NCBI RefSeq assembly: GCF_900094555.1 | Contig: NZ_FMAC01000006.1 | Span: 124,001 to 188,000 of the forward strand | Source of the DNA: Martinezella hainanensis | GTDB taxonomy: Bacteria; Pseudomonadota; Alphaproteobacteria; Rhizobiales; Rhizobiaceae | Reading direction: 5' to 3' | DNA length: 64,000 nucleotides | In this document: piece after piece, positions 1 through 8,683 of the stretch | Layout of the letters: the number at the start of each line of letters is the position of its first letter | How positions within the stretch are numbered: position 1 is the first letter of the stretch | Position numbers and translations under genes: made by a program | Notes under the pieces: generated by a model | What the model was told of the DNA's origin: nothing | Database searches by the model: none | The model's input: only the letters and a program-made list of their open reading frames with translations

Positions 1-218
1 AGACGGATTTCACCACGGACCTCAAGGCGATCGACGTGCCGACGCTGGTGCTGCACGGCACAGACGACCAGATCGTCCCCTATGAGGATTCCGCCCCGCT
101 CTCGGTGAAGCTGCTCAAGCATGGTCGCCTCAAGGTCTATTCCGGTTATTCGCATGGCTTGTTGACCGTCAATGCGGAGGAATTGAATTCCGATATCCTG
201 GCCTTCCTCCGCGAATAA
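1..218 (+). CDS. Alpha/beta hydrolase, C-terminal part (haloperoxidase-like)
   Basis: The gene is open from the first bases of the window (frame starting at base 3) to a TAA at 218, so only about 71 C-terminal residues are present. The sequence VPTLVLHGTDDQIVPYEDS is the strand-loop that carries the acid residue of the alpha/beta-hydrolase triad (the Asp of HGTDD). YSGYSHGLLTVNAEELN carries the catalytic His followed by the final helix. This arrangement is typical of the non-haem chloroperoxidase/esterase subfamily. The nucleophile lies outside the window, so substrate and activity cannot be judged. It runs in the same direction as the NmrA cassette that follows after about 180 bp, but is separated from it by a palindromic regulatory region and is probably a different unit. 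Confidence 0.75.
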   Translation, partial: TDFTTDLKAIDVPTLVLHGTDDQIVPYEDSAPLSVKLLKHGRLKVYSGYSHGLLTVNAEELNSDILAFLRE

Positions 219-315
219 TCGTTCTTCGAGCGACCTGCCGGGCGAGATATCGCCAAGGATGCATCGCTCGTGGGGAGACCGTGCAAAGTCATAAATGAAC
301 GCGCGATCACATTAG

Positions 316-351
316 GAGCATATGCTCTCTTGAATATAAGAGCATATGCTC
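316..351. promoter_or_regulatory. Two tandem copies of the palindrome GAGCATATGCTC
   Basis: The same perfect 12-bp palindrome occurs at 316-327 and 340-351, with centres 24 bp apart. Two helical turns are about 21 bp, so dimers on both sites would lie on roughly the same face. They sit 50-85 bp upstream of the NmrA gene start. The layout suggests a dimeric repressor controlling the 400-3038 cassette. The MarR protein encoded at its end is the obvious candidate, which is inference. Confidence 0.6.
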
Positions 352-399
352 CTATATCGTTTGGAAAGCAAACGCTCCCAAACAGGAAAGGAACAGACC

Positions 400-1290
400 A
401 TGAGCGAAGCAACCATTCTCGTCAGCGGCGCGACCGGACGGACCGGAGGCGCCGCGATCGATGAATTGCTGAAGATGGGGAAGTCAGTACGCGCCTATGT
501 GCGTTCGGATGACGAGCGGGCGGCGGCGCTGAGGCAGCGCGGTGTCGATATCGCCGTTGGAGACTTCACTGATATAGACGATATCCGAGCCGCCATGGAA
601 GGCGTCCGATCAGCCTATTTCCTTCATCCCATCGCACCAGGGATCATCGGGGCCGCCGCTTACTTCGCGCAGGCGGCAAAGGAAGCGGGCGTCGAGGCAA
701 TCGTCAACATGTCGCAGATTTCGGCACGTCGTGAATCGGCAAGCCACGCGGCACAGGATCATTGGGTTTCCGAACGGGTCTTCGACTGGTCCGGTGTCCC
801 GACAACGCATCTTCGCCCGACCTTCTTCGCTGACTGGCTTGTTTATCCGCATTTTGCCAAGGAGATATCGGCCACGAGGAAGATCGAGTTTCCGTTCGAG
901 AATGGCCGTCACGCGCCGATCGCGACCGACGACCAGGGCCGTGTCATCGCCCATATACTGGCCAATCCGGAAAGCCATGGAGGCAAGACCTACACGCTCA
1001 CCGGCCCGATCGAACTGAATCACACCGAAATCGCTGCCGCGATGAGCGATGTGCTTGACGCCAGGATCGAATACGCGCCGACCTCGATCGAAGTCTTCAA
1101 GGACAAGATGGAAAATCTCTATAAATTCCCTCCTTTCCTTGTGCAGCATCTGGTTGAAGTCGCTCAGAACTATCGCGACGGCATCTTCTCAGGCGCCAGC
1201 GATGCTGTGGAGAAGATCACCGGCAAGCCAGCACTCTCGGTCCAGGAGTTCATCGTCAACAATCGTGCCGTCTTCGCGAAAGCATCGTGA
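400..1290 (+). CDS. NmrA-like NAD(P)-binding oxidoreductase
   Basis: This 296-residue protein starts at the ATG preceded by AGGAAAGG. An upstream in-frame start at 346 would lie inside the operator region. Residues 10-16 (GATGRTG) are the glycine-rich loop of an atypical Rossmann-fold SDR of the NmrA/QOR2 group, preceded by the beta strand ATILVSG. The body has the usual NmrA pattern, with a substrate-lobe segment around LRPTFFADWL and a C-terminal helical part. Members act as NAD(P)H-dependent quinone or aldehyde reductases or as redox-sensing regulators, and the sequence does not separate these. It is first in a compact same-strand series with a SnoaL-like protein, an SDR and a MarR regulator, which suggests a stress- or electrophile-inducible redox cassette. 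Confidence 0.8.
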   Translation: MSEATILVSGATGRTGGAAIDELLKMGKSVRAYVRSDDERAAALRQRGVDIAVGDFTDIDDIRAAMEGVRSAYFLHPIAPGIIGAAAYFAQAAKEAGVEAIVNMSQISARRESASHAAQDHWVSERVFDWSGVPTTHLRPTFFADWLVYPHFAKEISATRKIEFPFENGRHAPIATDDQGRVIAHILANPESHGGKTYTLTGPIELNHTEIAAAMSDVLDARIEYAPTSIEVFKDKMENLYKFPPFLVQHLVEVAQNYRDGIFSGASDAVEKITGKPALSVQEFIVNNRAVFAKAS

Positions 1291-1311
1291 AGGCAAGCTG
1301 GAGGTTAAACC

Positions 1312-1686
1312 ATGTCAAGTTTGAAAGATGCACGTCACCCCTTTCTCGATGACCTCACCGAGAAGGCTGAATTGACCAGTTCGGTGCTGCGCGGCGCCAT
1401 TAAAGGACGCGAGGCGATCCGCCTGGTCGTCGACACGGTCGGAACCTTCTACGCGTCGCAGAAACCTACATTTCTTGAAACCGTCGGTTCGCGACTGTTT
1501 CTCGAATACGAGGCGGTTCTGACGACCGGAGAGAGCCTGAGCGCCGTTGTCGTCGTCGACCACAATGCGGATGGGACCGTGCCCCATGTGAGCGTGCGAA
1601 TGAGCCCGATTGGTCCGCTATTATCACTCGCGACCCATCTGCGAGAGGCACTGTCAGACCAGCTATCGGAAGATCTTTTTCTTTGA
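1312..1686 (+). CDS. SnoaL-like / NTF2-fold small protein
   Basis: A 124-residue protein starting at an ATG preceded by GGAGGTTAAACC, 21 bp after the NmrA gene. The length, the N-terminal helices and the beta-rich second half (SRLFLEYEAVLTTGESLSAVVVVDHNADG) match the cone-shaped NTF2/SnoaL fold. The closing strand VRMSPIGPL resembles the conserved end of nuclear transport factor 2-type family proteins. Such proteins bind or isomerise small hydrophobic molecules. No catalytic residues can be assigned with certainty. Co-transcription with the NmrA and SDR genes suggests a shared substrate. Confidence 0.65.
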   Translation: MSSLKDARHPFLDDLTEKAELTSSVLRGAIKGREAIRLVVDTVGTFYASQKPTFLETVGSRLFLEYEAVLTTGESLSAVVVVDHNADGTVPHVSVRMSPIGPLLSLATHLREALSDQLSEDLFL

Positions 1687-1753
1687 ACCCAACCTTCGCG
1701 GGCGGCACAAGACTTGGTGTCCTGACCCGCGGCTTTAGGAAAGATAATGCGTC

Positions 1754-2470
1754 ATGGATATCACCAACGCCACCGTCTTCATTACGGGAGCCAATCGCGG
1801 CCTCGGCCTAGCTTTCGCACGAGAGGCGCGCAACCGAGGAGCTGCGAAAATTTACGCGGGCATGCGCAACCCGAACGGCTTCGAGGAGCCGGGCATCATA
1901 CCCGTCAGGATCGATGTCACGGATACCGCATCGATTACCGCCGCTGCCGAAATCGCGAGGGATACGACGCTGCTGATAAACAACGCCGGCACCGCAGCCT
2001 TGATCGACGGGCCACTTGCCCGCGATTTCGAAGCACAGTCCAAGCAGCTGTTCGATATCAACTATTATGGCGTGGCTCGCGTCACGCAGGCCTTTGAGCA
2101 GATCCTGTCGTCCAAGCCCCGTGCCGGCATCATCAATGTTCTGTCCGACATCGTGTGGCTGCCGCGCCCCTATCTCACGCCCTATGCCGCGTCGAAGGCA
2201 GCCGCGTGGAGCTACACGAACCAGCTTCGCTTTCATCTTCGCGACCGCGGCATCGAGGTCCTCGGGCTGCATGTCGGATTCGTGGATACGGACTTGACCA
2301 ACGGCATCGACGTGCCGAAATCCAGCCCGCAGGATGTGGTCCGCAAGACCTATGACGCACTTGCCGCGGGCAAGAGCGAGATCATGGCCGACGAGGGCAC
2401 CGCGCTGCTGAAGAGCACGCTTGCTGCCGAGTTGCCCGGCTATATCATGCCGCCAGCAGGGTTGATCTAA
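1754..2470 (+). CDS. Short-chain dehydrogenase/reductase (SDR)
   Basis: A 238-residue classical SDR. FITGANRGLGLAFA at residues 9-22 holds the TGxxxGxG cofactor loop. LLINNAG is the NNAG motif of strand 4. SDIVW supplies the catalytic Ser, and YAASK supplies Tyr and Lys. The family uses NAD(P)H to interconvert carbonyls and alcohols. The protein ends soon after a short C-terminal helix, as in the SDR group that acts on small carbonyl compounds. The start follows AGGAAAG about 10 bp upstream. It is the third gene of the cassette and lies 67 bp after the SnoaL-like gene. The substrate is unknown. Confidence 0.85.
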   Translation: MDITNATVFITGANRGLGLAFAREARNRGAAKIYAGMRNPNGFEEPGIIPVRIDVTDTASITAAAEIARDTTLLINNAGTAALIDGPLARDFEAQSKQLFDINYYGVARVTQAFEQILSSKPRAGIINVLSDIVWLPRPYLTPYAASKAAAWSYTNQLRFHLRDRGIEVLGLHVGFVDTDLTNGIDVPKSSPQDVVRKTYDALAAGKSEIMADEGTALLKSTLAAELPGYIMPPAGLI

Positions 2471-2505
2471 GCGCTGGAAATGGCAAGCGTGGCAGTTTAC
2501 CGAAA

Positions 2506-2545
2506 GCCATAACGGACGAGGTTCCTTCGGCTGGCCCGTTATGGC
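2506..2545. repeat. 10-bp inverted repeat upstream of the MarR gene
   Basis: GCCATAACGG (2506-2515) and CCGTTATGGC (2536-2545) are exact reverse complements separated by 20 bp, directly before the MarR start at 2577. No T-run follows, so it is more likely an operator or mRNA leader hairpin than a terminator. Confidence 0.45.
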
Positions 2546-2576
2546 CCTAATGGGCGGAAAATTGAAAGGAAAAGAG

Positions 2577-3038
2577 ATGTTGTCAGCAGGTCAACCGCTC
2601 GGAATAGATCAATGCAACTGCTTTGCCGCGAGAAAAGCCAGCCGACAGATTTCCCGGTTCTACGACAGTCATCTTGAACGCGCGGGTCTGCGTATTACGC
2701 AATTCCTGACATTGGCGGCCCTCGCTGAGGTTGGCAGTGCTGCGGTCAACGTTCTGGCCGAACGACTCGATATCGAGCGGACGGCGATGGGAAAGATGGT
2801 GGGCTTCCTGGAGCGCGACGGCTACGTGGCGATAAAATCATCGCCTGCTGATGGCCGTTTTCGTCTCGTGGAATTGACGGATGAAGGCAGGCGCCTCCAC
2901 GAGAAAGCAGCCCCGCTTTGGCAACAAGCACAGCGGGAATTCGAACATTTGAACGGCGCCCAGAATGTCGCAACATTGCGACAGGGACTGCGAGAGGTCG
3001 TTGTGGGCGAACTGGCGGCGAACCCGCCTGAAGAGTGA
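2577..3038 (+). CDS. MarR-family transcriptional regulator
   Basis: A 153-residue winged-helix regulator. I chose the ATG at 2577 because GGAAAAGAG precedes it; an ATG 36 bp upstream overlaps an inverted repeat. The region ITQFLTLAALAE through LAERLDIERTAMGKMVGFLERDGYV is the MarR helix-turn-helix, and SSPADGRFRLVELTDEGRRL is the beta wing with the conserved D-x-R and LT-x-x-G motifs. N-terminal CNCFAARKASR resembles the cysteine-bearing segment of redox- or electrophile-sensing MarR proteins (MNCxAxR type), so Cys12 or Cys14 could be a sensor, which is inference. It closes the NmrA/SnoaL/SDR cassette and probably regulates it. Confidence 0.85.
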   Translation: MLSAGQPLGIDQCNCFAARKASRQISRFYDSHLERAGLRITQFLTLAALAEVGSAAVNVLAERLDIERTAMGKMVGFLERDGYVAIKSSPADGRFRLVELTDEGRRLHEKAAPLWQQAQREFEHLNGAQNVATLRQGLREVVVGELAANPPEE

Positions 3039-3205
3039 TGCACCGTGTTTCAACGATAGCGGCCGGCATCCATTCTCAATTATTACCAGATCCCGCCATC
3101 GATCCGGCACCTTCACAGTCAACCGGTTGATTTCTCCACCGATCCGGCTCTCCTAATTTCATGAGAAAGAGCCCCCAAGAACTTGATGCATACAGCTCCA
3201 CCGCC

Positions 3206-4219
3206 CTATCTGCTGAGTGGCAGTTGGAGACCCGCCAACGTTTGATCGATTTTCGCCATTACGTCTGCTTGCAACGGCCCCTTCGCGAGCGCACCGGCAT
3301 TCTCCTCGACCTGGGCAACCGTGCGGAAGCCGGGAATTGGCAGTGTGCGTGGCGAGCGCGCCCACAGCCAGGCAAGCGCACCCTGCGTGAGCGTGCGGCC
3401 ATCTTCAGTCAGCAGATTGCGGATCGCCTCCAGGCGAGCGGCAAATTCAGGAGCGATCCTACCGTCCTTGAAGTAGATCATCCAATCGAGACTTGCGCCA
3501 CGCACATCCTTCTCGCCGACGGCCTTGTCAGGCGTGAATTTGCCGCTGAGCAGCCCCATGGCGAGCGGACCACGATTGATGGAAATCAGATCATTACGCT
3601 CGATGACATCGATTATCGCCTGAACCGGCTCGAAAACGTTCATCGTATGCTGGATGGACACGAAGCCTGCCCGACGCGCATGACGTGCGGCACGATCCGG
3701 ATGATCCGTGCTCCAGCCAAAAGCGTCGATCTTGCCTTCGGCCCTGAGCGTTTCGAGTGTCTCGAATACCTCGTCGGACGCTTCGAGCGCAAAATCGTTA
3801 AGATGGAATTGCAGCAGATTCAGACGATCGCGGCGCAGGCGACGCAGTGACGTCTCAGCGGACTGCCGTATAAACGCAGGATCGGCAAAGGCGCCCGTCG
3901 CTTGCTTGGTCTTCTCGTCCGTCGCGAAACCGAATTTGGTGGCGATCACAACGTCATCTCGATTGCCGATCGCCCTGCCTATTACCTCTTCGGAATGCCC
4001 AGCCCCATAATTCGAGGCGGTATCGAAGAAGCGAATACCAAGATCGACTGCCCGCTCGATGGCACGAATCGATTCATCGTCATCGACCTCGCCCCAGCCA
4101 AGTGGTACGTCGCCGGCATAAAACGGGCCGCCGATCGCCCAACATCCCATGCCCAAGCGCGGAATCTCGCGGCCGTTCCAGAGAGCTATTGTGGTAGCCG
4201 TATCGACGTTTGTCAGCAT
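3206..4219 (-). CDS. Aldo/keto reductase
   Basis: A 337-residue (alpha/beta)8-barrel oxidoreductase. The start chosen gives MLTNVDTATT and has GGAG nine bases upstream; longer in-frame starts lack a good ribosome site. The catalytic tetrad is visible as Asp66 and Tyr71 (FFDTASNYGAGHSEE), Lys95 (ATKFGF) and His139 (LQFHLND). The C-terminal segment QVEENAGALAKGPL matches the NADPH-binding helix of AKR families 11-13 (YajO/YccK-like). These enzymes reduce aldehydes and ketones with NADPH. It converges with the MarR cassette and stands alone on its strand. Confidence 0.88.
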   Translation of the reverse strand: MLTNVDTATTIALWNGREIPRLGMGCWAIGGPFYAGDVPLGWGEVDDDESIRAIERAVDLGIRFFDTASNYGAGHSEEVIGRAIGNRDDVVIATKFGFATDEKTKQATGAFADPAFIRQSAETSLRRLRRDRLNLLQFHLNDFALEASDEVFETLETLRAEGKIDAFGWSTDHPDRAARHARRAGFVSIQHTMNVFEPVQAIIDVIERNDLISINRGPLAMGLLSGKFTPDKAVGEKDVRGASLDWMIYFKDGRIAPEFAARLEAIRNLLTEDGRTLTQGALAWLWARSPRTLPIPGFRTVAQVEENAGALAKGPLQADVMAKIDQTLAGLQLPLSR

Positions 4220-4838
4220 GTCATGCTCCACCATTGTCCGCCATTGCAGGTGGAAAATAGGGAAAGATGCCCGGATGATAAACAGCCAAATCCGCAGGGT
4301 GTTTTTCATTGATGAAAAACGAACATCAACGGCTGCGCCACGGGAATGGGTGTCTTGCCGGACTAACACCAAGCTAATACGGCTTCAAACAAGCGGATGG
4401 GTCTTCGAAAGAGCACAAAGGCCCCGCGTCAGGCGCAAGGGTACCTGGACTCCTATTATTTCCATGCCTCCAAGAGCAGATGGAACGAGCCGGCCATCGC
4501 CCGCCTTCGCCAGTATCTCGCCGATAATCTCGGTGCTTGCCCCGGCGATAGCAATTCGCTCAGCACCTCGTCAAGCTCTTGAAATCAATTCAATTCTGAC
4601 TTCACGGTTCGCCGGAATCAGCCTTCCGCGGGGTCTCCTGAAGACCTGAGTTCGTTGCCACGAAGTTAGGCAGATATGCTGCAGCTTATCCGGCGATTTA
4701 ATCGAGGCCCTGAAGCAGTCGACAACCTTCGGCTGCAGCGTAAAACTCGCCAACGTGACTGACAACCGTCAGCAGCAAACAGGCTGACGCACGGGCAGCA
4801 ACGATTTCGCGTGTAAGACGAGCGGATTGCTGTCGAAT
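4220..4838. other. Intergenic stretch with no convincing gene
   Basis: Between the aldo/keto reductase start and the DUF6714 remnant I see only one weak open frame (4397-4582, plus strand), whose end (SKSRWNEPAIARLRQYLADNL) is vaguely like the C-terminal helix of a LysR regulator. No ribosome site or full domain supports it; it may be a gene relic. Confidence 0.3.
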
Positions 4839-5290
4839 TCAAAACGCCGCCCACTCTTCCAGCGCCCTTTTTACATCATGCTGATAGGAAACCATATTTC
4901 CCCTCTCGCAAATTGCGCGCAAGTACAATTCCACAGAACTTCGTTGAAGCCGAGTAAGAAGCGAAAACTTCTCTGAAGGCCCGCACAAGTGGTATGCGAA
5001 TTCGTGTTTGTAGGCATTATCGAGATCGGCAATCAGATATGCGGGTAGATGAAATCGCATCCCTTCTGCATGGAAAAAAGACGGGCTGCTGGAGTGCCTG
5101 TTCAGAATCTCTGCCGTGATTGCGGTCCAATCATTCTTCTCATCATTCGCCCGACATGCTGCACGGACCGCATTGTTCGCATAGTCGTCAAGCGCTTGCG
5201 CCTCAGTAAGACCAATGCCATTGCGCCCAAAGTGACGCCGGCAAACGCATCTCTTATCGCGGCTTTCGCCTGCTCCGTGAGATCATGTTG
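4839..5290 (-). pseudogene. DUF6714-type protein, broken by a frameshift
   Basis: The 3' part (4839 to about 5220) reads without interruption as a globular protein containing FHAEGMRFHLPAYLIADLD, CGPSEKFSLLTRLQRSSV and ICERGNMVSYQHDVKRALEEW, which I recognise as the pattern of the DUF6714 family. The matching N-terminus (DLTEQAKAAIRDAFAGVTLG, about 5230-5290) is in a different frame. The switch lies near 5215-5225 in a GGGCGCAATGGC context. No good in-frame ATG and ribosome site precede the N-terminal part either. The gene is therefore probably inactive. Function of the family is unknown. Confidence 0.6.
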
Positions 5291-5313
5291 TCGGCTTCAA
5301 AGAAAATGCCTGT

Positions 5314-5526
5314 TCAATGATGCGCTCCGTCGCCGTGCGATGTCGGCCATGCTCCGCCTTCGGTGCGCTCGAACTGGAGGCCGGTCAACGAGCCTTCTTG
5401 CGGAATCATGGGCCGCACCTGCGCCCGCTCCTCGCGGAGGATACAGAAATAGATGACACCTATGATCAGCACCAGACCGGAGATAACGCCAGCCGCAATC
5501 AAACTGATCATTGAAACAAGTTCCAT
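5314..5526 (-). CDS. Small single-pass membrane protein, hypothetical
   Basis: From the ATG at 5526 the product is 70 residues. It has a short N-terminus (MELVS), one strongly hydrophobic segment (MISLIAAGVISGLVLIIGVIY) and a charged cytoplasmic-type tail (REERAQVRPMIPQEG). This single-anchor layout resembles small membrane proteins of unknown function. A GAGG lies 10-14 bp upstream. No family is recognised. An upstream in-frame start would add a soluble extension that looks unnatural. The transmembrane run and the positive residues right after it argue for a real gene. Confidence 0.4.
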   Translation of the reverse strand: MELVSMISLIAAGVISGLVLIIGVIYFCILREERAQVRPMIPQEGSLTGLQFERTEGGAWPTSHGDGAHH

Positions 5527-5642
5527 ATCAGCTCGGCCCTCGTGATCCATAAGTATCGGTATTTGCAGCCAGCAGCTCTGCGCATTTGGCCGCAGGACAT
5601 CGATGAGGTAACTTACCACAACGATGAATGAATGGAGGATAT

Positions 5643-5972
5643 ATGTTCAAATCGATCTCTGACAGCGCTGCAGCTGCCGACGGAGGATCACTTGCGTTGT
5701 TTGTGGAACGATTTGATGGGGAATTGGAACAATTCATCATCAATCGCTCCTTCGCTTCGCGGGGGACACCCGCCTATAACAAGGTCGTGTCAAACCTTCG
5801 GCCTCTTTCAGCAGATAATTGCCGGGCAATCGCTGCGGCCCTCGAACCACTCCTAGCAGCAACCCCATCGATTCATCCGTTAGCGGATTTCATCGAAACG
5901 CTTAAGGAACAGTCCAAGATCGAGAGCGAAGCAGCCACGACGGTTGAAGCGACTGTAGATCAACGGGCCTAA
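5643..5972 (+). CDS. Hypothetical protein, 109 aa
   Basis: The ATG at 5643 has a near-ideal ribosome site (GGAGG, four bases before the start), which is why I accept this frame. The product is soluble and mostly helical. It begins MFKSISDSAAAADGGSLALFVERFDGELEQF and ends in an acidic/Ala-rich tail (ESEAATTVEATVDQRA). No signal peptide, transmembrane helix or known motif is visible. It is divergent from the small membrane protein upstream. Confidence 0.5.
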   Translation: MFKSISDSAAAADGGSLALFVERFDGELEQFIINRSFASRGTPAYNKVVSNLRPLSADNCRAIAAALEPLLAATPSIHPLADFIETLKEQSKIESEAATTVEATVDQRA

Positions 5973-6235
5973 GATCGCGGCAATCGCAAACCTCGATCAT
6001 CGCAATGAGCGGGATGGCCTTTGCGCTGTCCTCTCCCGGAGCCTTGCGCTGGTGTGCTTCCAATTCTTACGAAGCATATGTCCAGAAGCCGGCGGTCTCG
6101 ATCGTCTGGATCTGGTTGGCGGAAGATAATCGGATATAAATTCGATGATTGTCCGGGCCGTTACGCCAAGCGAAAGTCGAACATGACACGCCAAACCTGA
6201 CCTCGCCCATTTCGCAGGGTCAACGCAAACAGGCT

Positions 6236-7798
6236 TCAGGCGCAACTCACGGTCAACTTCACGCTGCCCCGGTTGTTGTCATAAGTCTGCCAGGCGTCAT
6301 TTGCGAAGGCATAGAGATAGCCGCTGCTCTTAGGCGTAAAATAAGCCCCCGCGCCGATTTCGAAGACCTCATGCGGCGCATAGTTCAGCTGGTCCTCCGG
6401 CTTCTCAGCGGGCAGGAACCCATTGGCAACCACGCCAATCAACGAGAACCAGGGATATTGCTCCTCGCGCTTGGTATACCAGAAGTCGACCTGATGATTG
6501 CCGGTCAGCTTCGTAAGCAGCTGCTCGCCTTTCCCCCAAAGGGACGAGGCTATCTGAACGGCTTCGCCGAGATGAAACCTTCCATCCCTCGTTCCGCTTG
6601 GCGGACAGGTAATATTGCTATCCATCCACTCGCCGCTTGCCGAGAACTTGTAACGAACGCCAGCCCTCAGATACAGGCCGGTACGGTTCCATCGTTCGCG
6701 TGCGAAGACATCAATGGTCGCCTCACCCTTTGGCTCAATAACCCTTGTTTTCCAATAGATGCCCTGCGCAATTGGAGGGTTGTCATGGCGCTCGAGCGCC
6801 GACTCGTGCAGTACGCCATTATTTCTGGAGAAGAGCGGAACGTCGCGTGGCCGCGTCTTCAGAAATTTGAATACCCCTGTCACCGAGTCATGAAGCTGAC
6901 CAAGCGGATATGGCGAAAGCTGCGTTTCGATGTTCTCCCTGAAATTCAGATCAAGTCCTCGAACCTCGTCGATCATCCATTTTAGCGCGCCATCCGAGAG
7001 GTCACATCGTCCGTATCCGCCGCCGACGTCACCATGCACGCCGGGAAACCAGATTTGCTTGACCGTCAGCCGATCATCGACATTAGTCCATAGCGTCGGC
7101 GTGAAGCTCTGACGCATCTCGTCGATGGCGATCGCGTGACGGGCATTTGCGACGATCGGGCTGAGGCTTGTATTGTGAAAGCTGTGTTTGGCCGGATCAT
7201 CAATGAGATTGAGCAGTGCCATGTCGTTCGGCACACCAAGGGCGCCGACTGTGTCCCACACGCCGATAAAGTGGATCGGGATCGATTGCTTGGCTGCGTC
7301 CCCCGTCTTGACGCCGTGAAACGGCATCGCCTTTGTGGCCTTCACGAGCTTTGCACTCGCTTCCGGTGTACGATAGTTCTGAAAGAGCGCTTCAACGGCA
7401 GCCCATATTGTCTTTTCGTCCATACCGGCAGTCTTGAGAAGGCCGCAGCGCGAAATCATGCCGCCAAGACTGCGGACCGTGAAGGCGCCGCGGCTAAAAC
7501 CAAAAAGCCAGATCTTGGCACCAACTTCATAATTGCGCGCGAGCCAGTTATAGCCGCTCATGATATTGTTATCGAGCCCCTCGCCAAGCCCGCCTCCAGC
7601 GATACGGTCCCACCAGCCGCCGTCGGTACCGACGCCGGGATGGTAGTAGACCCGCTGCTCCTCGCCGCCCTTATCCTCGGCTGCCAGAGCGTTGCGAAGC
7701 TTCACAACATTCGTTGAAGCCGGCAAGCCAGCTTCGGTTTGGTCCGGAGTGTTCCAGGTTCCATCACAAAATACGATCAGATGCACGTTGTCCCCCAT
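6236..7798 (-). CDS. DUF2235 (Tle1-like) alpha/beta hydrolase with lectin-like C-terminal domain
   Basis: A 520-residue protein. Residues 7-15 (LIVFCDGTW) and the segment up to IWLFGFSRGA are the hallmark of DUF2235, the alpha/beta-hydrolase family that includes Tle1 phospholipase effectors of type VI secretion. The nucleophile is Ser102 in GFSRG. VHGDVGGGY around residues 255-265 resembles the conserved acid/His region. The last 150 residues are separate and beta-rich; the segments LYLRAGVRYKFSASGEW and SGYLYAFANDAW resemble the PA-IL/LecA-like sugar-binding sandwich. No secretion signal is visible. The start is uncertain: ATG 7798 has a weak ribosome site and a longer start at 7846 is possible. 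The neighbour 7931-8683 precedes it on the same strand. Confidence 0.7.
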   Translation of the reverse strand: MGDNVHLIVFCDGTWNTPDQTEAGLPASTNVVKLRNALAAEDKGGEEQRVYYHPGVGTDGGWWDRIAGGGLGEGLDNNIMSGYNWLARNYEVGAKIWLFGFSRGAFTVRSLGGMISRCGLLKTAGMDEKTIWAAVEALFQNYRTPEASAKLVKATKAMPFHGVKTGDAAKQSIPIHFIGVWDTVGALGVPNDMALLNLIDDPAKHSFHNTSLSPIVANARHAIAIDEMRQSFTPTLWTNVDDRLTVKQIWFPGVHGDVGGGYGRCDLSDGALKWMIDEVRGLDLNFRENIETQLSPYPLGQLHDSVTGVFKFLKTRPRDVPLFSRNNGVLHESALERHDNPPIAQGIYWKTRVIEPKGEATIDVFARERWNRTGLYLRAGVRYKFSASGEWMDSNITCPPSGTRDGRFHLGEAVQIASSLWGKGEQLLTKLTGNHQVDFWYTKREEQYPWFSLIGVVANGFLPAEKPEDQLNYAPHEVFEIGAGAYFTPKSSGYLYAFANDAWQTYDNNRGSVKLTVSCA

Positions 7799-7930
7799 TT
7801 TTAGGGGCGCAGCTGCCTTGCAGGTGCGGGGCCGCGCCAAATTCAAAGCTTGTCGGAATTCGCTGCCAGACTGTCCGGTTCGGTAGCGAACGCCAAGGTG
7901 GCGATCGACTCTTTGCGCTGCGATGAGCTC

Positions 7931-8683
7931 TTACTTTGGAGGCGCTGGAGCAAGCCCCTTGGCAACCCAGGTTCTCGCATGCTTCAACGGCCCCCTGATG
8001 CCCTTTTCAGGCTTGTCCGGCCTATCTTCGAGCACACTTTTGTTTCTACCAAGAGCATCGAGAACGCTTACTGCTCGCGTCAAATCCTCCCTCGATATGG
8101 AAGGAATGGCTCCGTCGCGGACGGACGCGATCAGCATCCTATGGGCAGCACTCGTCAACATCCAGACCGTATTCAGACGAGCTCCACCAAGCTTCGGATC
8201 CTTGGCAAGCCTATCCAGACAATCAAGAACCGCAGGAAATAGGTCAAGTGGAAGCCGCTCTCGCACGAGCACCGCCGCGCCATAAAGTTCATCCAGGCTT
8301 CCATCGCCCTTGAGGATCTTTGCGGTGCGATCGAAATCTGTTACCGCGCGAGCCTCCGTCTTGATCACGCGCCTTGCATCCGAAAGTGCTTCGGAGCCGG
8401 CCGTGTTGACTTGGACCTCGGCGAGCAAATCATTATAGATCCTCTTTCCGCTTTCAACGTCCTCTTCCAGTTCCGCGATACGCTGTGCATTCGCGTCTAC
8501 GGTCTTCTTCAACTCACCGAGGGTAAGCTTTACTCCAAAAACATCCAATGTCGTAATTCGTGCGATTACCTCTGGATGTCTCGCCAACCAAATGCAGGCC
8601 CCTAGTGCAAACGACGGCCATATAAGATTATCAGCTGCTAACTTTACATAATCATAGACTGTTCCAGTTGGCACATCGACCAT
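7931..8683 (-). CDS. Membrane-anchored hypothetical protein with coiled coil
   Basis: A 250-residue protein. The ATG at 8683 is chosen because GGGGAGG lies five bases upstream. After a short N-terminus there is one hydrophobic segment (NLIWPSFALGACIWLA), then a charged coiled-coil-like stretch (LGELKKTVDANAQRIAELEED) and a helical C-terminal half ending in a basic, proline-rich tail. No family is recognised. It lies about 130 bp upstream of the DUF2235 gene on the same strand, so the two are probably co-transcribed. A role as partner, anchor or immunity protein for the hydrolase is possible but only inferred from position. Confidence 0.55.
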   Translation of the reverse strand: MVDVPTGTVYDYVKLAADNLIWPSFALGACIWLARHPEVIARITTLDVFGVKLTLGELKKTVDANAQRIAELEEDVESGKRIYNDLLAEVQVNTAGSEALSDARRVIKTEARAVTDFDRTAKILKGDGSLDELYGAAVLVRERLPLDLFPAVLDCLDRLAKDPKLGGARLNTVWMLTSAAHRMLIASVRDGAIPSISREDLTRAVSVLDALGRNKSVLEDRPDKPEKGIRGPLKHARTWVAKGLAPAPPK

